Source: Thermotogaceae bacterium (lineage in GTDB: Bacteria; Thermotogota; Thermotogae; Thermotogales; Thermotogaceae). From it: 31,385 nt of DNA. Position 1 is the first letter of the stretch; each line of letters starts with the position of its first letter. This document shows positions 16,066 to 24,829 of the stretch, one piece after another. Both the position numbers and the translations under genes were made by a program. The notes under the pieces are model-generated. The model made no database searches. It worked only from the letters and a program-made list of their open reading frames with translations, and was not told where the DNA came from. The stretch lies in the NCBI GenBank assembly GCA_021161105.1, contig JAGHBG010000099.1, forward strand, positions 1 to 31,385, given 5' to 3'.

Positions 16066-17334
16066 ATGAAAAGGTTAACCATATTACTTCTTTGTATTAT
16101 CGTTAGCATGGCATTATCCGTGCAGATTACCTTCTGGTTCGCTGGTGGTGACCCAAAATCTGATCTACCTTTGGTTAAAAAATACATAGAAGAGTTTGAG
16201 AAAGAAACCGGAATCAAGGTGAAATTTGTTGCCATTCCATGGGCGGAAGATCCTCACACAAAGATACAGGTTGCTATAGCTTCCGGTAAAGCTCCAGACC
16301 TTATAAAACTTGGTTCTCCGTTCGAACACGTTCTTGCAAAATTCGGTGTTTTGGAACCTTTAGACAATCTAATACCCAAGGATGTCTTAAAAGAATTTGT
16401 TCCATCTGTGCTTAAAGAATCAAGATACTCTGCCAACAAACCAAGGTATCTAAAAGGGAAGCTTATCTCTATACCGTACTTCACAGATGTAAGAACGGTG
16501 CTTTACAGAAAAGATATATTCAAGGAAAGAGGGGTACCTGACCCAATTGACTGGACATGGGATGATTTTGTGAAATATGCCAAGATATTGACTTTTGATA
16601 GAGATGGCGATGGAAAAATCGATGTTTACGGATTTGGAACTTCTGCAAGGTACAACTCCCAATGGATTACATTTGCATGGCAAGCCGGAGGAAAAATACT
16701 TGATGAGAATGATATGCCGCAGGTTAATTCTAAAGAATTTGTAGAAGGTGCAAAGTTCTTCTGGAAGCTTTTCAACGAATATAAAGTGGTTCAACCTGGT
16801 GCCATAAATGCAAACCTCTGGGATGTAAGAAAGCTCTTGGCAGAAGGAAAAGTTGCGATGTATGTAGATTGTGGAGACAGTGCAAAAGTTCTAAGAGACG
16901 AACTTGGAGATAAACTTGGTGTAGGCCTTCTTCCAAAGAACCCAAGAACAGGAAAAAGAACTGCGTTCTCGGGAGCGGATTCCTTCGTTATACCAAAGCA
17001 ATCAAGGCATAAGAAAGAAGCAGCCAAGCTTCTTCTCTGGCTTATATCTAAGGAAAGAATGAAAGAATACTGTAAAGTATCTGGATTCCTTCCTGTAAGA
17101 AAGGATGTTATAGAAGATCCATACTTCAAAGATGATCCAGTTAAATCCATGTTTGCTAAACAACTTGAAGATGCCAAAGGATGGATAAAGCATCCTGAAG
17201 CAAGTTTCATTTCAAGAACATTAAGGACGGCTATTCAACAGGCTTTAACCGGCAAAAAGACCGTGGATCAAGCTCTGGAAGATGCTCAAAAGGAGATATA
17301 TGGGTACCTCAAGAAAAAGGGCTATATAAAGTAA
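16066..17334 (+). CDS. ABC sugar-binding protein (part A)
   Basis: A 422-residue extracellular solute-binding protein of the family-1 (MalE/UgpB-like) sugar type. It has a signal peptide (MKRLTILLLCIIVSMALS) and a mature N-terminus QITFWFAGGDPKSD. Further family features are KKYIEEFEKETGIKVKF, IASGKAPDLIKLG and a C-terminal QALTGKKTVDQALEDAQKEI. The start ATG at 16066 is preceded by GGGGGTGG; the frame extends to 16036 but would remove the signal peptide from the terminus. It is followed by a terminator-like hairpin and the two permeases, the usual order for high expression of the binding protein. The cargo is unknown, probably an oligosaccharide released by the upstream hydrolase. Confidence 0.93.
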   Translation: MKRLTILLLCIIVSMALSVQITFWFAGGDPKSDLPLVKKYIEEFEKETGIKVKFVAIPWAEDPHTKIQVAIASGKAPDLIKLGSPFEHVLAKFGVLEPLDNLIPKDVLKEFVPSVLKESRYSANKPRYLKGKLISIPYFTDVRTVLYRKDIFKERGVPDPIDWTWDDFVKYAKILTFDRDGDGKIDVYGFGTSARYNSQWITFAWQAGGKILDENDMPQVNSKEFVEGAKFFWKLFNEYKVVQPGAINANLWDVRKLLAEGKVAMYVDCGDSAKVLRDELGDKLGVGLLPKNPRTGKRTAFSGADSFVIPKQSRHKKEAAKLLLWLISKERMKEYCKVSGFLPVRKDVIEDPYFKDDPVKSMFAKQLEDAKGWIKHPEASFISRTLRTAIQQALTGKKTVDQALEDAQKEIYGYLKKKGYIK

Positions 17335-17343
17335 CCGGCTTAT

Positions 17344-17370
17344 GAGGGGGGACCACCCCTCCTCTTTTTT
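17344..17370 (+). terminator. Attenuating terminator after binding protein gene
   Basis: GAGGGG-GGACCA-CCCCTC forms a 6-bp GC-rich stem, followed by CTCTTTTTTC. It sits in the 63-base gap between the binding protein and first permease genes. It would let the binding protein be made in excess over the permeases. Confidence 0.75.
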
Positions 17371-17397
17371 CATACACCCTTAGGAGGGATGGAAGAA

Positions 17398-18291
17398 ATG
17401 AAAAAGCGAATGAAGAAGAAGTTGAAGGACACCGTAATTTCATATCTTTTTTGCTTTCCAGCGTATAGTGCGTTTGCGGTCTTTATTTTCATACCGATAA
17501 TATGGGCTTTTGTTTTAAGCTTTACAGATTATAGTTTATTAACATTCGGAGAGAGCAATTTTGTAGGTTTTGATAACTATATAAGACTCTTTAAGGATCC
17601 AGTATTTCTAAAGTCCCTTTTAAATACCTTGTATTATTCCGTTCTATATGTTCCAACAACCTTAATAATTGGCTTCATTTTTGCCCTTATGCTCAATGAT
17701 GATTTTCCCGGAAGAAACTTTTTCAGGCTTGCTATGTTTATACCAGTTATTATATCAATGGTTGTTGCAAGTATCGTCTGGATGCTGATCCTTTCCGCTC
17801 ATCCAACGAGCCTCGCCAACAGGTTCCTTTCGTTATTTGGAATGCCACCACAAGGCTGGCTATCAAATCCAAAGCTTGCTATGATTTCCGTTGCTGTGGT
17901 TATGGTATGGAAAAGCTTTGGATACAAGATGCTTCTATACTTGGCGGCTATGCAAAATATCCCTCAGGAGCTCTACGAAGCTGCAGAAATCGATGGCGCA
18001 ACAGGATGGAAAAAGACTATACATATAACTATACCGCTTTTAAAACCCACTACCTTCTTCCTTCTGGTAACTTCTGTAATTGACTCGTTCCAGATATTCA
18101 CCCCAATATACATAATGACTGGTGGCGGACCCGGGTACGCCACAACGACCATTGTCAATTACTTATATCAAAAAGGATTCCAGGAATTTGAAATGGGCTA
18201 TGCTTCGGCGATAAGTTACATCCTATTCCTCATATTGCTTGTTTTAACTTTCATCCAGAAAAAAGGATTTGGAAAAGAGGAGCTATACTAA
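17398..18291 (+). CDS. ABC sugar permease, MalF type (part A)
   Basis: A 297-residue inner-membrane permease of the carbohydrate uptake type 1 family. Six hydrophobic helices are visible, from YLFCFPAYSAFAVFIF to ISYILFLILLVLTF. The cytoplasmic EAA loop, contacting the ATPase, reads YEAAEIDGATGWKKTIHITIPLLKP. The ATG at 17398 is chosen because AGGAGG stands 9 bases upstream; the earlier in-frame ATG (17389) almost touches that site. It is followed at 18 bases by the second permease. No dedicated ATPase gene is present in the locus, so a shared multi-sugar ATPase (MsmK/MalK-like) encoded elsewhere must energise it. Confidence 0.93.
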   Translation: MKKRMKKKLKDTVISYLFCFPAYSAFAVFIFIPIIWAFVLSFTDYSLLTFGESNFVGFDNYIRLFKDPVFLKSLLNTLYYSVLYVPTTLIIGFIFALMLNDDFPGRNFFRLAMFIPVIISMVVASIVWMLILSAHPTSLANRFLSLFGMPPQGWLSNPKLAMISVAVVMVWKSFGYKMLLYLAAMQNIPQELYEAAEIDGATGWKKTIHITIPLLKPTTFFLLVTSVIDSFQIFTPIYIMTGGGPGYATTTIVNYLYQKGFQEFEMGYASAISYILFLILLVLTFIQKKGFGKEELY

Positions 18292-18309
18292 TTGGGAGGG
18301 ATTTTATTT

Positions 18310-19158
18310 ATGGGTATGAGGAAGAAAAGAATAACATGGTTGATTTTAAAATACATTCTTTTAAGCGTTGTTTCGTTTTTTACGCTCCTTCCAATGATAT
18401 GGATGATATCCACTTCTTTAGAACCAGATAAGGGACTTGAATCTTATTCTCTAATTCCAAAAGAGATAACATTTTCCAACTATTCAGAAGCCTGGAACTA
18501 TCCAAAACTTTACGACGAAGATGTAACTCTTGGGACGATGTTTAAAAACAGCGTCATAGTCTCTAGCGTTATAACTCTTCTAAGCTTGCTCTTTGATTCA
18601 ATGGCGGGATACGCCCTTGCAAGAAAAAATTTCCCAGGCAGAACATTAATGTTCTGGCTTGCTCTGTCTACGCTTATGGTTCCTTTCTATGTTGTCGTCA
18701 TACCAATGTATATAATCACCATGAAACTTGGGCTTCTCAACACACTAACAGGCCTTATCGTTCCCTTTGTTTCCAGCGGATTTGGGGTATTCCTTTTCAG
18801 GCAAGCTTTTATTTCCATTCCTCTTGAACTTGAAGAAGCCGCAAGAATCGACGGTGCAGGAGATTTTTACATTTATTGGAAAATAATGCTTCCTCTGATT
18901 AAACCAACGATTGCTACTATGGCGATATTTAAAATATTGTGGTCTTGGAACATGTTCTTCTGGCCACTTCTTGTTATACAGGATTACTCAAAGATGCCAA
19001 TAAACCTTGGGCTAACGATGTTTAGAGGACAGTTCGTCACAAGATGGGGGCTCTTAACAGCTGGCATGGTTATAGCCACCATTCCGATTATTGTGATGTT
19101 CCTTGTTCTTCAGAAATGGTTCATAAGAGGGTTGACGGCAGGAGCATTAAAAGGATGA
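18310..19158 (+). CDS. ABC sugar permease, MalG type (part A)
   Basis: A 282-residue inner-membrane permease, partner of the MalF-type subunit just upstream. Features: six hydrophobic helices, the typical PMIWMISTSLEP after helix 1, and the EAA loop EEAARIDGAGDFYIYWKIMLPLIKP. It ends with KWFIRGLTAGALKG, as is usual for MalG-type proteins. The start ATG at 18310 has GGGAGGG 9 bases upstream; an in-frame TTG lies at 18292 before that site. The stop overlaps the next gene's start by four bases (ATGA), which ties the transporter to the enzymes that follow. Confidence 0.93.
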   Translation: MGMRKKRITWLILKYILLSVVSFFTLLPMIWMISTSLEPDKGLESYSLIPKEITFSNYSEAWNYPKLYDEDVTLGTMFKNSVIVSSVITLLSLLFDSMAGYALARKNFPGRTLMFWLALSTLMVPFYVVVIPMYIITMKLGLLNTLTGLIVPFVSSGFGVFLFRQAFISIPLELEEAARIDGAGDFYIYWKIMLPLIKPTIATMAIFKILWSWNMFFWPLLVIQDYSKMPINLGLTMFRGQFVTRWGLLTAGMVIATIPIIVMFLVLQKWFIRGLTAGALKG

Positions 19159-19757
19159 AAATAGCAGTATATACGGGAAAAGGCTCAGCAAAAGAAAGTG
19201 CAAAGTCCATTATAAGGATTTCGTCGAAAGTTGGCGAAGTGGTTGAATTTGACAAAAACATACCAAACTCCGATGTTTACATAATCGGCGGAGGATTGGC
19301 TTCTGAAATAGCAGCTAATCTGGGAATGGGAAATCTTAAAAAGCTCGAATCCATTATTCTAAATGATAGAAAAAGATACATAGGTATATGTGCAGGAGCG
19401 TACCTTGCAATTGAAGGTTATTGGACAGATAAAACGCTTACAAATTATTTTGTTCTGATAAAAGCAAAACATCCCGATATAGATAATTGGCGAAGGGGAC
19501 AAGGATGGATAAAAGTAGAAGTTAGAGAAGAAGAAATTAAAATGTGGTATGAAAATGGCCCTTTATTTGAAGGAAATGGATTTGAAATAATTGGACGATT
19601 TTTAGAAGATATAAACGAAACTGATTCAGATTATAGCATGAAAAATACGCCAGCAATTATAAAGAAAGATAACATAGTTCTCTTCAGCCCGCATTCTGAA
19701 CTCTCTGGTGAGGTTGGAGAAAAGCTCCTTTTGAAAGCCTTGGAGGGATCGCTGTGA
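19155..19757 (+). CDS. BPL_N / class I glutaminase-like protein
   Basis: A 200-residue stand-alone protein resembling the N-terminal domain of biotin-protein ligase (BPL_N), a relative of class I glutamine amidotransferases and ThuA-like proteins. Seen: VYIIGGGLASEI near residues 41-52, the nucleophile elbow GICAGAYLA with Cys79, and a possible His180-x-Glu182 in SPHSE completing a triad. No ligase domain follows. It starts at 19155, overlapping the permease stop, and its own end overlaps the DUF917 gene by four bases, so all three are translationally coupled. An amidase or hydrolase role on the imported compound is plausible but unproven. The long upstream extension of the frame inside the permease gene is not coding. 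Confidence 0.75.
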   Translation: MKIAVYTGKGSAKESAKSIIRISSKVGEVVEFDKNIPNSDVYIIGGGLASEIAANLGMGNLKKLESIILNDRKRYIGICAGAYLAIEGYWTDKTLTNYFVLIKAKHPDIDNWRRGQGWIKVEVREEEIKMWYENGPLFEGNGFEIIGRFLEDINETDSDYSMKNTPAIIKKDNIVLFSPHSELSGEVGEKLLLKALEGSL

Positions 19758-20692
19758 AAGTAATTAAAAAAGAAGAATTTCCTTCTCTTCTTTTAGGATT
19801 AAGCTTTTTCGGTTGTGGCGGTGGTGGATACATATCGGACGGGCAAAAATTGCTCCAAGATTTCGACGAGATAAAACTCTACGATATCGATGAGCTTCCT
19901 CAGGATTCTTTTGCCGTGTCCTGCTACTCGTGCGGTTCATTATCAGAAAAGAAAGTGCTTGGTAAAAAGGAAAGTTGCGCATTCAAAACCATGGAAAAGT
20001 TTCTTGGTAAAAGAATATCAGCACTTTTTGCGACAGAGCTTGGAGCTTACAACACACCCGTTTTGTTTAAAATAGCAAAAAGCGCCGGTGATACCGCAGT
20101 TATAGACGGCGATGCAGCAGGAAGAGCCGTGCCAAACATTGAGCATTCCCTTATTGTCAAAGGAGGAAAGTTGCCAACGCCGCTTTCTATATGCTCGGAA
20201 GATGGCGACAGAATCGTTATAGAAGATGTTAGCGAGATAAGAAAACTTGAAGAAATTGTAAGGCCCTTATCTGAAAAATTAGGAAATTTGGGTGTGTGCG
20301 ATAGCGTAATTAAGATAAGCGAAGCTAAGAAGTACTTGAAACTTGAAAGCATATCGAAAGCTCTTGAGGTTGGGAAACTGATTCAAGAAAGGAACTTAAA
20401 AGGAATATTAGATGCAATAGGTGGTGAGATTATATACAAAGGGAAAATCAAAGAGGTGATCGTAGAGAAGGAAGGAGGCTTTGTTGAAGGAAGAATCATC
20501 TTTGATGACGGCTGTTATGTTAAATTCATAAACGAAAATATGGGATTTTATGAAAAAGGAATAGAAATACATTTTCCAGACCTGATAGTGATCTTAAACG
20601 AAAAGGATCTTCATCCCATTGAAAATCCACCTAAAGAGAAAGTTGATATTATAGTTGTTGCTGCAAAGGCTGACAAGAGGTGGTACAGATGA
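19754..20692 (+). CDS. DUF917 family protein
   Basis: A 312-residue protein of the DUF917 family (S-methyl-thiohydantoin desulfurase-like N-terminal fold). Recognised from GLSFFGCGGGGYISDGQKLL at the N-terminus and VIDGDAAGRAVPNIEHSLI in the middle, both strongly conserved in the family; relatives are generally somewhat longer (about 350). They often neighbour hydantoinase or C-N hydrolase genes; the true reaction is unknown for most. The start is GTG at 19754 with GGAGGG 6 bases upstream, overlapping the previous stop (GTGA). The stop overlaps the ceramidase-like gene start (ATGA). It is thus the middle of three coupled enzymes of unknown substrate in a sugar ABC operon. Confidence 0.8.
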   Translation: MKVIKKEEFPSLLLGLSFFGCGGGGYISDGQKLLQDFDEIKLYDIDELPQDSFAVSCYSCGSLSEKKVLGKKESCAFKTMEKFLGKRISALFATELGAYNTPVLFKIAKSAGDTAVIDGDAAGRAVPNIEHSLIVKGGKLPTPLSICSEDGDRIVIEDVSEIRKLEEIVRPLSEKLGNLGVCDSVIKISEAKKYLKLESISKALEVGKLIQERNLKGILDAIGGEIIYKGKIKEVIVEKEGGFVEGRIIFDDGCYVKFINENMGFYEKGIEIHFPDLIVILNEKDLHPIENPPKEKVDIIVVAAKADKRWYR

Positions 20693-21747
20693 AAGTAGGA
20701 TTTTCGAAAGCAAGTCTTGATGTGCCTATAGGAATGGAAATGGCAGGATATGTTAACAGAAAAGGAGTTTCAAAAGGCTTTTTAAAACCGCTTGAAGCTT
20801 TTTGTGTGCTTTTAGAGGATAACAATATCAAGCTGGCGATTTTAACCTTTGACATCTTGGGAATACCTGACGGGTTTCCTTGCATAATTTCTGGCTGGAA
20901 AACTATACCCGTAGCTACTCACACTCACTCAGCTCCAGTCCCGTCGGAGATCAAAGATGAACTTCTAAACACAGCTTCGAAGCTGATAGAAAAAGCAAAG
21001 CATAACCTTTACGATGTGAAAGAGATATTGTTTAAAAAGTTCACTGTAAAAGGTGTATGTGCCCAGAGAAGAAGAGGTGAATCTTTAGGTGAGCTCAAAG
21101 GTTATATGATTCACATAAAATCATTGAAGAATATCTCCTTTGTCATTTTTCCTTGCCATCCTACGGTTCTTGGTCCCGAGAATCTTTTCTATTCTCCTGA
21201 TCTTGCTGGCGCCATTCGTCAAGAGCTTTCAAAAATGTTCGATTCAGAAGTTATATACATGAATTCATGCGCTGGTAATGTAAGCACAAGAAAAACACGC
21301 AAGGAAAGAAATGAAAAAGAAATCGAGCGACTTTCAAAGATGTTTGCTTGCAACATTGATGTTTTATCTTCGAAAAGCATTGCTCCTAAGATAGAAGACT
21401 TCAAAGAAATATTCGTGTCGCTAAAAACTGTCAAAAAATCTTCAGAAAAAATTGATGAAGATACAAAAACGGCATTGAAGCTTTTGGCGCTTAGAAAAAA
21501 CATGGATGGAAAGATACTAAGGATATGCAGCTTTAAACTGGGAAAAGTTCCCTTCGTATTCCATCCCTTTGAAATGTTCTACAAAAGATGCGAAGAGCTT
21601 GACATTCTTTTAATCGGTTACGCTTGCAGCTATGGATCATATCTTGTACCAAACGATGTAAAGGATGGTTATGAATGGATAGCTTCGCCGTATTCATCGT
21701 CAACAGAGCAAAATATTGTTAATTTGATAAAGGATCTTATCCGATAA
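20689..21747 (+). CDS. Neutral ceramidase-like hydrolase
   Basis: A 352-residue protein resembling the N-terminal catalytic domain of neutral/alkaline non-lysosomal ceramidases, zinc amidases that cut an N-acyl bond. The start KVGFSKASLDVPIGMEMAGY matches the typical G-x-x-x-x-x-I-T-P-x-G opening; HTHSAP (H78, H80) and the CHPTVLGPENLFYSPD segment with H157 resemble zinc-binding motifs of the family. It lacks a signal peptide and is about half the length of true ceramidases, so it is likely a cytoplasmic amidase on a smaller substrate. ATG at 20689 has AGAGGTGG upstream and overlaps the DUF917 stop. It is the last gene of part A; its stop overlaps the convergent kinase gene by 11 bases. Confidence 0.75.
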   Translation: MKVGFSKASLDVPIGMEMAGYVNRKGVSKGFLKPLEAFCVLLEDNNIKLAILTFDILGIPDGFPCIISGWKTIPVATHTHSAPVPSEIKDELLNTASKLIEKAKHNLYDVKEILFKKFTVKGVCAQRRRGESLGELKGYMIHIKSLKNISFVIFPCHPTVLGPENLFYSPDLAGAIRQELSKMFDSEVIYMNSCAGNVSTRKTRKERNEKEIERLSKMFACNIDVLSSKSIAPKIEDFKEIFVSLKTVKKSSEKIDEDTKTALKLLALRKNMDGKILRICSFKLGKVPFVFHPFEMFYKRCEELDILLIGYACSYGSYLVPNDVKDGYEWIASPYSSSTEQNIVNLIKDLIR

Positions 21748-22680
21748 CTTCTTCAATCCTTTTTAGTACTTCTTCAACATCGAAGTTTACACCAAATTTT
21801 TCCTTAGCAACGAATACCGCCCCGCCAAGCGGATTTGTGGATGGACCTTGGAATATCCCTCCAGCATCTTCTACAAGTTCCTTCACAATTTCCCGATAAA
21901 CTTGGCAGGAAAAGAGCCCTCCAGAGTAAGAAACAATGTTTGATCCAACTGCTTTCATAGCGTATTTGAGAGGCTTTAAAAGATTTTTAGCGTTTTCCTG
22001 TAGCACTTTTCTCGCTACCTTGTCTTTGTCTGCAATCTCACATATCTCTTTAGCCAGAGCTGCTATCTCTCTTTTTTTCATGCTTTTCAAATACACAAGC
22101 TTTATCACATCAGATCTGCTGGCAGCGTTGAAAGTCTCTTTAACAGCCTTCTCTAACAGAGTTTCCTCGCCCCATCCTTCCCAATATTTTAAAACTTCTC
22201 TTATGCCATCTACAGCTATTCTGTATCCGCTTCCATCATCTCCAAGAAGATGTCCCCAGCCACCATATTTGATAAACTTTTCCCCGTCATAAACCAAAAT
22301 CAATGATCCCGTACCTGAATGGACAAGAACACCTCTTTCAAAACCCCCAAAGGCTCCAACATAGGCCATCACACTATCTCCACACACAGCAGCTTTTCTG
22401 CAATTTAATGCCTCCTTTATTACTTCAACAACCTTTCCAGAATCTGTGCAATATTCGCCAACACCTGCAAGCCCAAATACGCAATATTCAAACTCGAGAT
22501 TTTTCCAGGGAAGCACAGCCTTTTCAATTGAATCTTTAAAAGCTTTAAGACCTATCTCTACATGATTTCCAGGAAGGTTATAGATTTTGCCATCAACACA
22601 GCTTTCTTTATCAATAACAGCTAATCTTATTTGCTTGCACCAAGATCACCCACAAGCAAAAATCTTTTCTCTTTTATCAT
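21737..22680 (-). pseudogene. BadF/BadG-type sugar kinase with a one-base frameshift
   Basis: A BadF/BadG/BcrA/BcrD-type ATPase, like N-acetylglucosamine-kinase relatives. The natural start is ATG at 22680, after AGAGGTG, encoding MIKEKRFLLVGDLGASK, then TAA. The other frame continues without a gap: RLAVIDKESCVDGKIYNLPG, VGEYCTDSGK, VHSGTGSLIL, GGWGHLLGDDGSGY, YSGGLFSC and NPLGGAVFVA. The break is at an AAA run (minus strand, near 22630-22633); one added A would restore 314 residues. The part from 22516 alone is open with 259 residues but lacks the first phosphate-binding loop, so it is likely inactive. An intact relative lies at 29858-30787. It may be genuine decay or a sequencing error in a homopolymer. 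Confidence 0.8.
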
Positions 22681-22717
22681 AATAAGCACCTCTCATTTTT
22701 GGAAAAGAAGGAAGAAA

Positions 22718-23965
22718 CTAACTTGTAGCATCGATGTAGCGCTGGATGCTTTTGCAGACTTTAGCTTTTACAAGATTGGTGCCATATGGCTTTGTTTTCC
22801 CACTTAACACATCCCAGAAAAGGTCGGGAAAATATTGTGATATTACGCCAAGGTTTAACTTTTTATTCTTAAAGTTCTCAAAAAGTTTTTCTTTAGCTTT
22901 TTTTACCCTATCGTCAGGCAAATAGTATCTTGTCCTGTCAAGAAGGGAGTATTTCATATCAATTTCGCTGCCATCTTTGTAGTAATTTTGCCAGTACTTT
23001 GGATTCTCCTTCATAGCTGATAAGAGAGTTTCTGAAAAATTAGATGGATTGAGACTAAGCTCTCTTTCTATTCTTTCAAGAGCAAATAATCCTTCTCTGA
23101 ATTTGAATGTAAGTTCAGGCCCGACTTTCAATATTGAAAATCCATCTTTTACCATTTGTGATAAATTCTCAAGGGGTTGAAAGTCAGTCGAATGGGCTTC
23201 AAAAACAAAATGATACTTTCTGCCAGTATCTGATAGATCTTTCACTTTGCTTGGGTTATAAAGCCTGATACCATCCTTATAAAATTCCACACCTGGCTGG
23301 ACAACAAAAGCTATTACCCTGTTCCAAGCATCCTCAAGTCCCCTCTTTTTGAATATCTCCTCCGTTATCGAGACTATTCTTTCAAATTCTTCTGCTGTAG
23401 TTACATATTCCTCTTTGTTTACTACTCCGCCCGCTGGAGGAACCTCAGTTCCAAGAACATAAACGGGAGGTTTTAAACCCTCTTCTCTCCAAGCTTTCTC
23501 AGTTACTTCGCAAAGATCAGCCTGACGAGACGCCGCAACTTCTGGTGGGATATCCTTTTCATTTCCAAGTGGAAAGCTCGTGTCAAGGTGAATTTTTCTG
23601 TACCCAGCTTTCACATAGCTTTCCACCATTCTCTTGCCCTTTTCCATAGCTTTCTCAGGAGCTAACTTCCTCCACGGAAGAGGACCTAAATGATCACCAC
23701 CCAGTATGATCCTGCCAAAATCAAAGTCCACCTCATCTGCTAATTCCCTCAATTTCTTAACAAAATCATCTGGTTTTAGGCCAGTATATCCACCCTCCTG
23801 ATTTACTTGGTTGGAAGTTGACTCTATTATGAATGTGATGTCTTTATCTTTCATGTATTCAAAAACGATCCTTAAAACATCAAAATTTCCAGTGCATACT
23901 GAGAAAATCCCTTTTTTGCTTTTTTTTATCTCTCTTATCAAATTCAAGATATTCAACTTTGTCAT
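22718..23965 (-). CDS. D-tagatose-bisphosphate aldolase GatZ/KbaZ-type subunit
   Basis: A 415-residue protein of the GatZ/KbaZ family. Recognised along its length: GIFSVCTGNFDVLRI, FIIESTSNQVNQEGGYTG, ILGGDHLGPLPWRKL, KIHLDTSFPLGN, YVLGTEVPPAGG, FVFEAHSTDFQ, LKVGPELTFKFREGLFALE. In enterobacteria the family assists the class II aldolase GatY/KbaY in splitting tagatose 1,6-bisphosphate in galactitol and N-acetylgalactosamine pathways. No GatY/KbaY gene is in this window; instead a LacD-type aldolase lies at 28926-29852. Annotated elsewhere also as tagatose-6-phosphate kinase, a role not proven. AGGGAG directly abuts the ATG at 23965, so a TTG three codons later (23956) may be the true start. 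Upstream are the two permeases of part B. Confidence 0.87.
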   Translation of the reverse strand: MTKLNILNLIREIKKSKKGIFSVCTGNFDVLRIVFEYMKDKDITFIIESTSNQVNQEGGYTGLKPDDFVKKLRELADEVDFDFGRIILGGDHLGPLPWRKLAPEKAMEKGKRMVESYVKAGYRKIHLDTSFPLGNEKDIPPEVAASRQADLCEVTEKAWREEGLKPPVYVLGTEVPPAGGVVNKEEYVTTAEEFERIVSITEEIFKKRGLEDAWNRVIAFVVQPGVEFYKDGIRLYNPSKVKDLSDTGRKYHFVFEAHSTDFQPLENLSQMVKDGFSILKVGPELTFKFREGLFALERIERELSLNPSNFSETLLSAMKENPKYWQNYYKDGSEIDMKYSLLDRTRYYLPDDRVKKAKEKLFENFKNKKLNLGVISQYFPDLFWDVLSGKTKPYGTNLVKAKVCKSIQRYIDATS

Positions 23966-23983
23966 CTCCCTTTCAACACATTA

Positions 23984-24829
23984 TTATTCCTTTATACTTC
24001 CAGAGACAAGTCCTCTCACGATATATTTCTGAACAACCAAAAAGAGCGCAACGGGTATCAATGTAGACATCAGTATGGCTGCCATCATTTCATTCCATCT
24101 TACAGAGCTTCTGCTGAAGAATTGGTATAGCCCTTGAGTTATCGGCATCAACTCATCAGATTTTATTAAGGTAAGAGCGAGGATGAACTGCTGACTCCAT
24201 CCGGTTATAAAAGCGTATATCAAAACAGCAACGATAGCAGGGCTTATCATAGGAATTATTATCCTATGAATAACAGAAAATTCGGAGCATCCATCAATCA
24301 GTGCAGCTTCTTCGATAGCTTTAGGAATGGTCTGCATGTATGATGTTACAAGCCATGTGGAAAGTGGTATGGTGAATATAGAACCTGCAAGGATAACGGA
24401 AAGATAAGTGTTAACCAATCCGAATTTTTTCATGATGACATAAATTGGTACAAGAAGCATTATAGGAGCAAACATGTTGGCATAAATAACAAATATCATG
24501 ATCGGTTTTCTCCCTCTAAAGCGGAATCTTGCTATTGCGTATCCAGCTGGTATGGCTACAAGAAGCGACACGATGCTAACCCCTGCTCCATATATAAAAC
24601 TGTTAAGTAAGTATCTTGGAAGCCTTGGGACAAGATCGAAAGCCGATTTGAAATTTTGCAACGTGATCTTTTCTGGAAATAGCGATGCTGGAGACTTCCA
24701 CGGAAGATCGGCAGGTCTCAAAGCTGTGATAAGCATTTGATATATCGGCAAAAATAGAAAAGCAATTAAAAGCAAAGCAAGAATCTGATAGATGATCTTC
24801 TTCGTTAGCTTTCTTGTGCTTCTTTTCAT
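23984..24829 (-). CDS. ABC sugar permease, MalG type (part B)
   Basis: A 281-residue inner-membrane permease with six hydrophobic helices. The first is KKIIYQILALLLIAFLFLP, and the EAA loop reads EEAALIDGCSEFSVIHRIIIPMISP. The C-terminus QKYIVRGLVSGSIKE is typical of MalG-type subunits. The start overlaps the stop of the MalF-type partner by four bases (ATGA). Sequence differs clearly from the MalG-type subunit of part A, so the two importers are not a recent duplication. As in part A, no ATPase gene is in the operon. Confidence 0.93.
   Translation of the reverse strand: MKRSTRKLTKKIIYQILALLLIAFLFLPIYQMLITALRPADLPWKSPASLFPEKITLQNFKSAFDLVPRLPRYLLNSFIYGAGVSIVSLLVAIPAGYAIARFRFRGRKPIMIFVIYANMFAPIMLLVPIYVIMKKFGLVNTYLSVILAGSIFTIPLSTWLVTSYMQTIPKAIEEAALIDGCSEFSVIHRIIIPMISPAIVAVLIYAFITGWSQQFILALTLIKSDELMPITQGLYQFFSRSSVRWNEMMAAILMSTLIPVALFLVVQKYIVRGLVSGSIKE

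Noticed and set aside
22625..22640. Programmed -1 frameshifting to express the split kinase
   Set aside because: The site AGC AAA TAA lacks a proper slippery heptamer, and no stimulating stem or upstream Shine-Dalgarno at the right distance is seen; a simple one-base loss is more likely.
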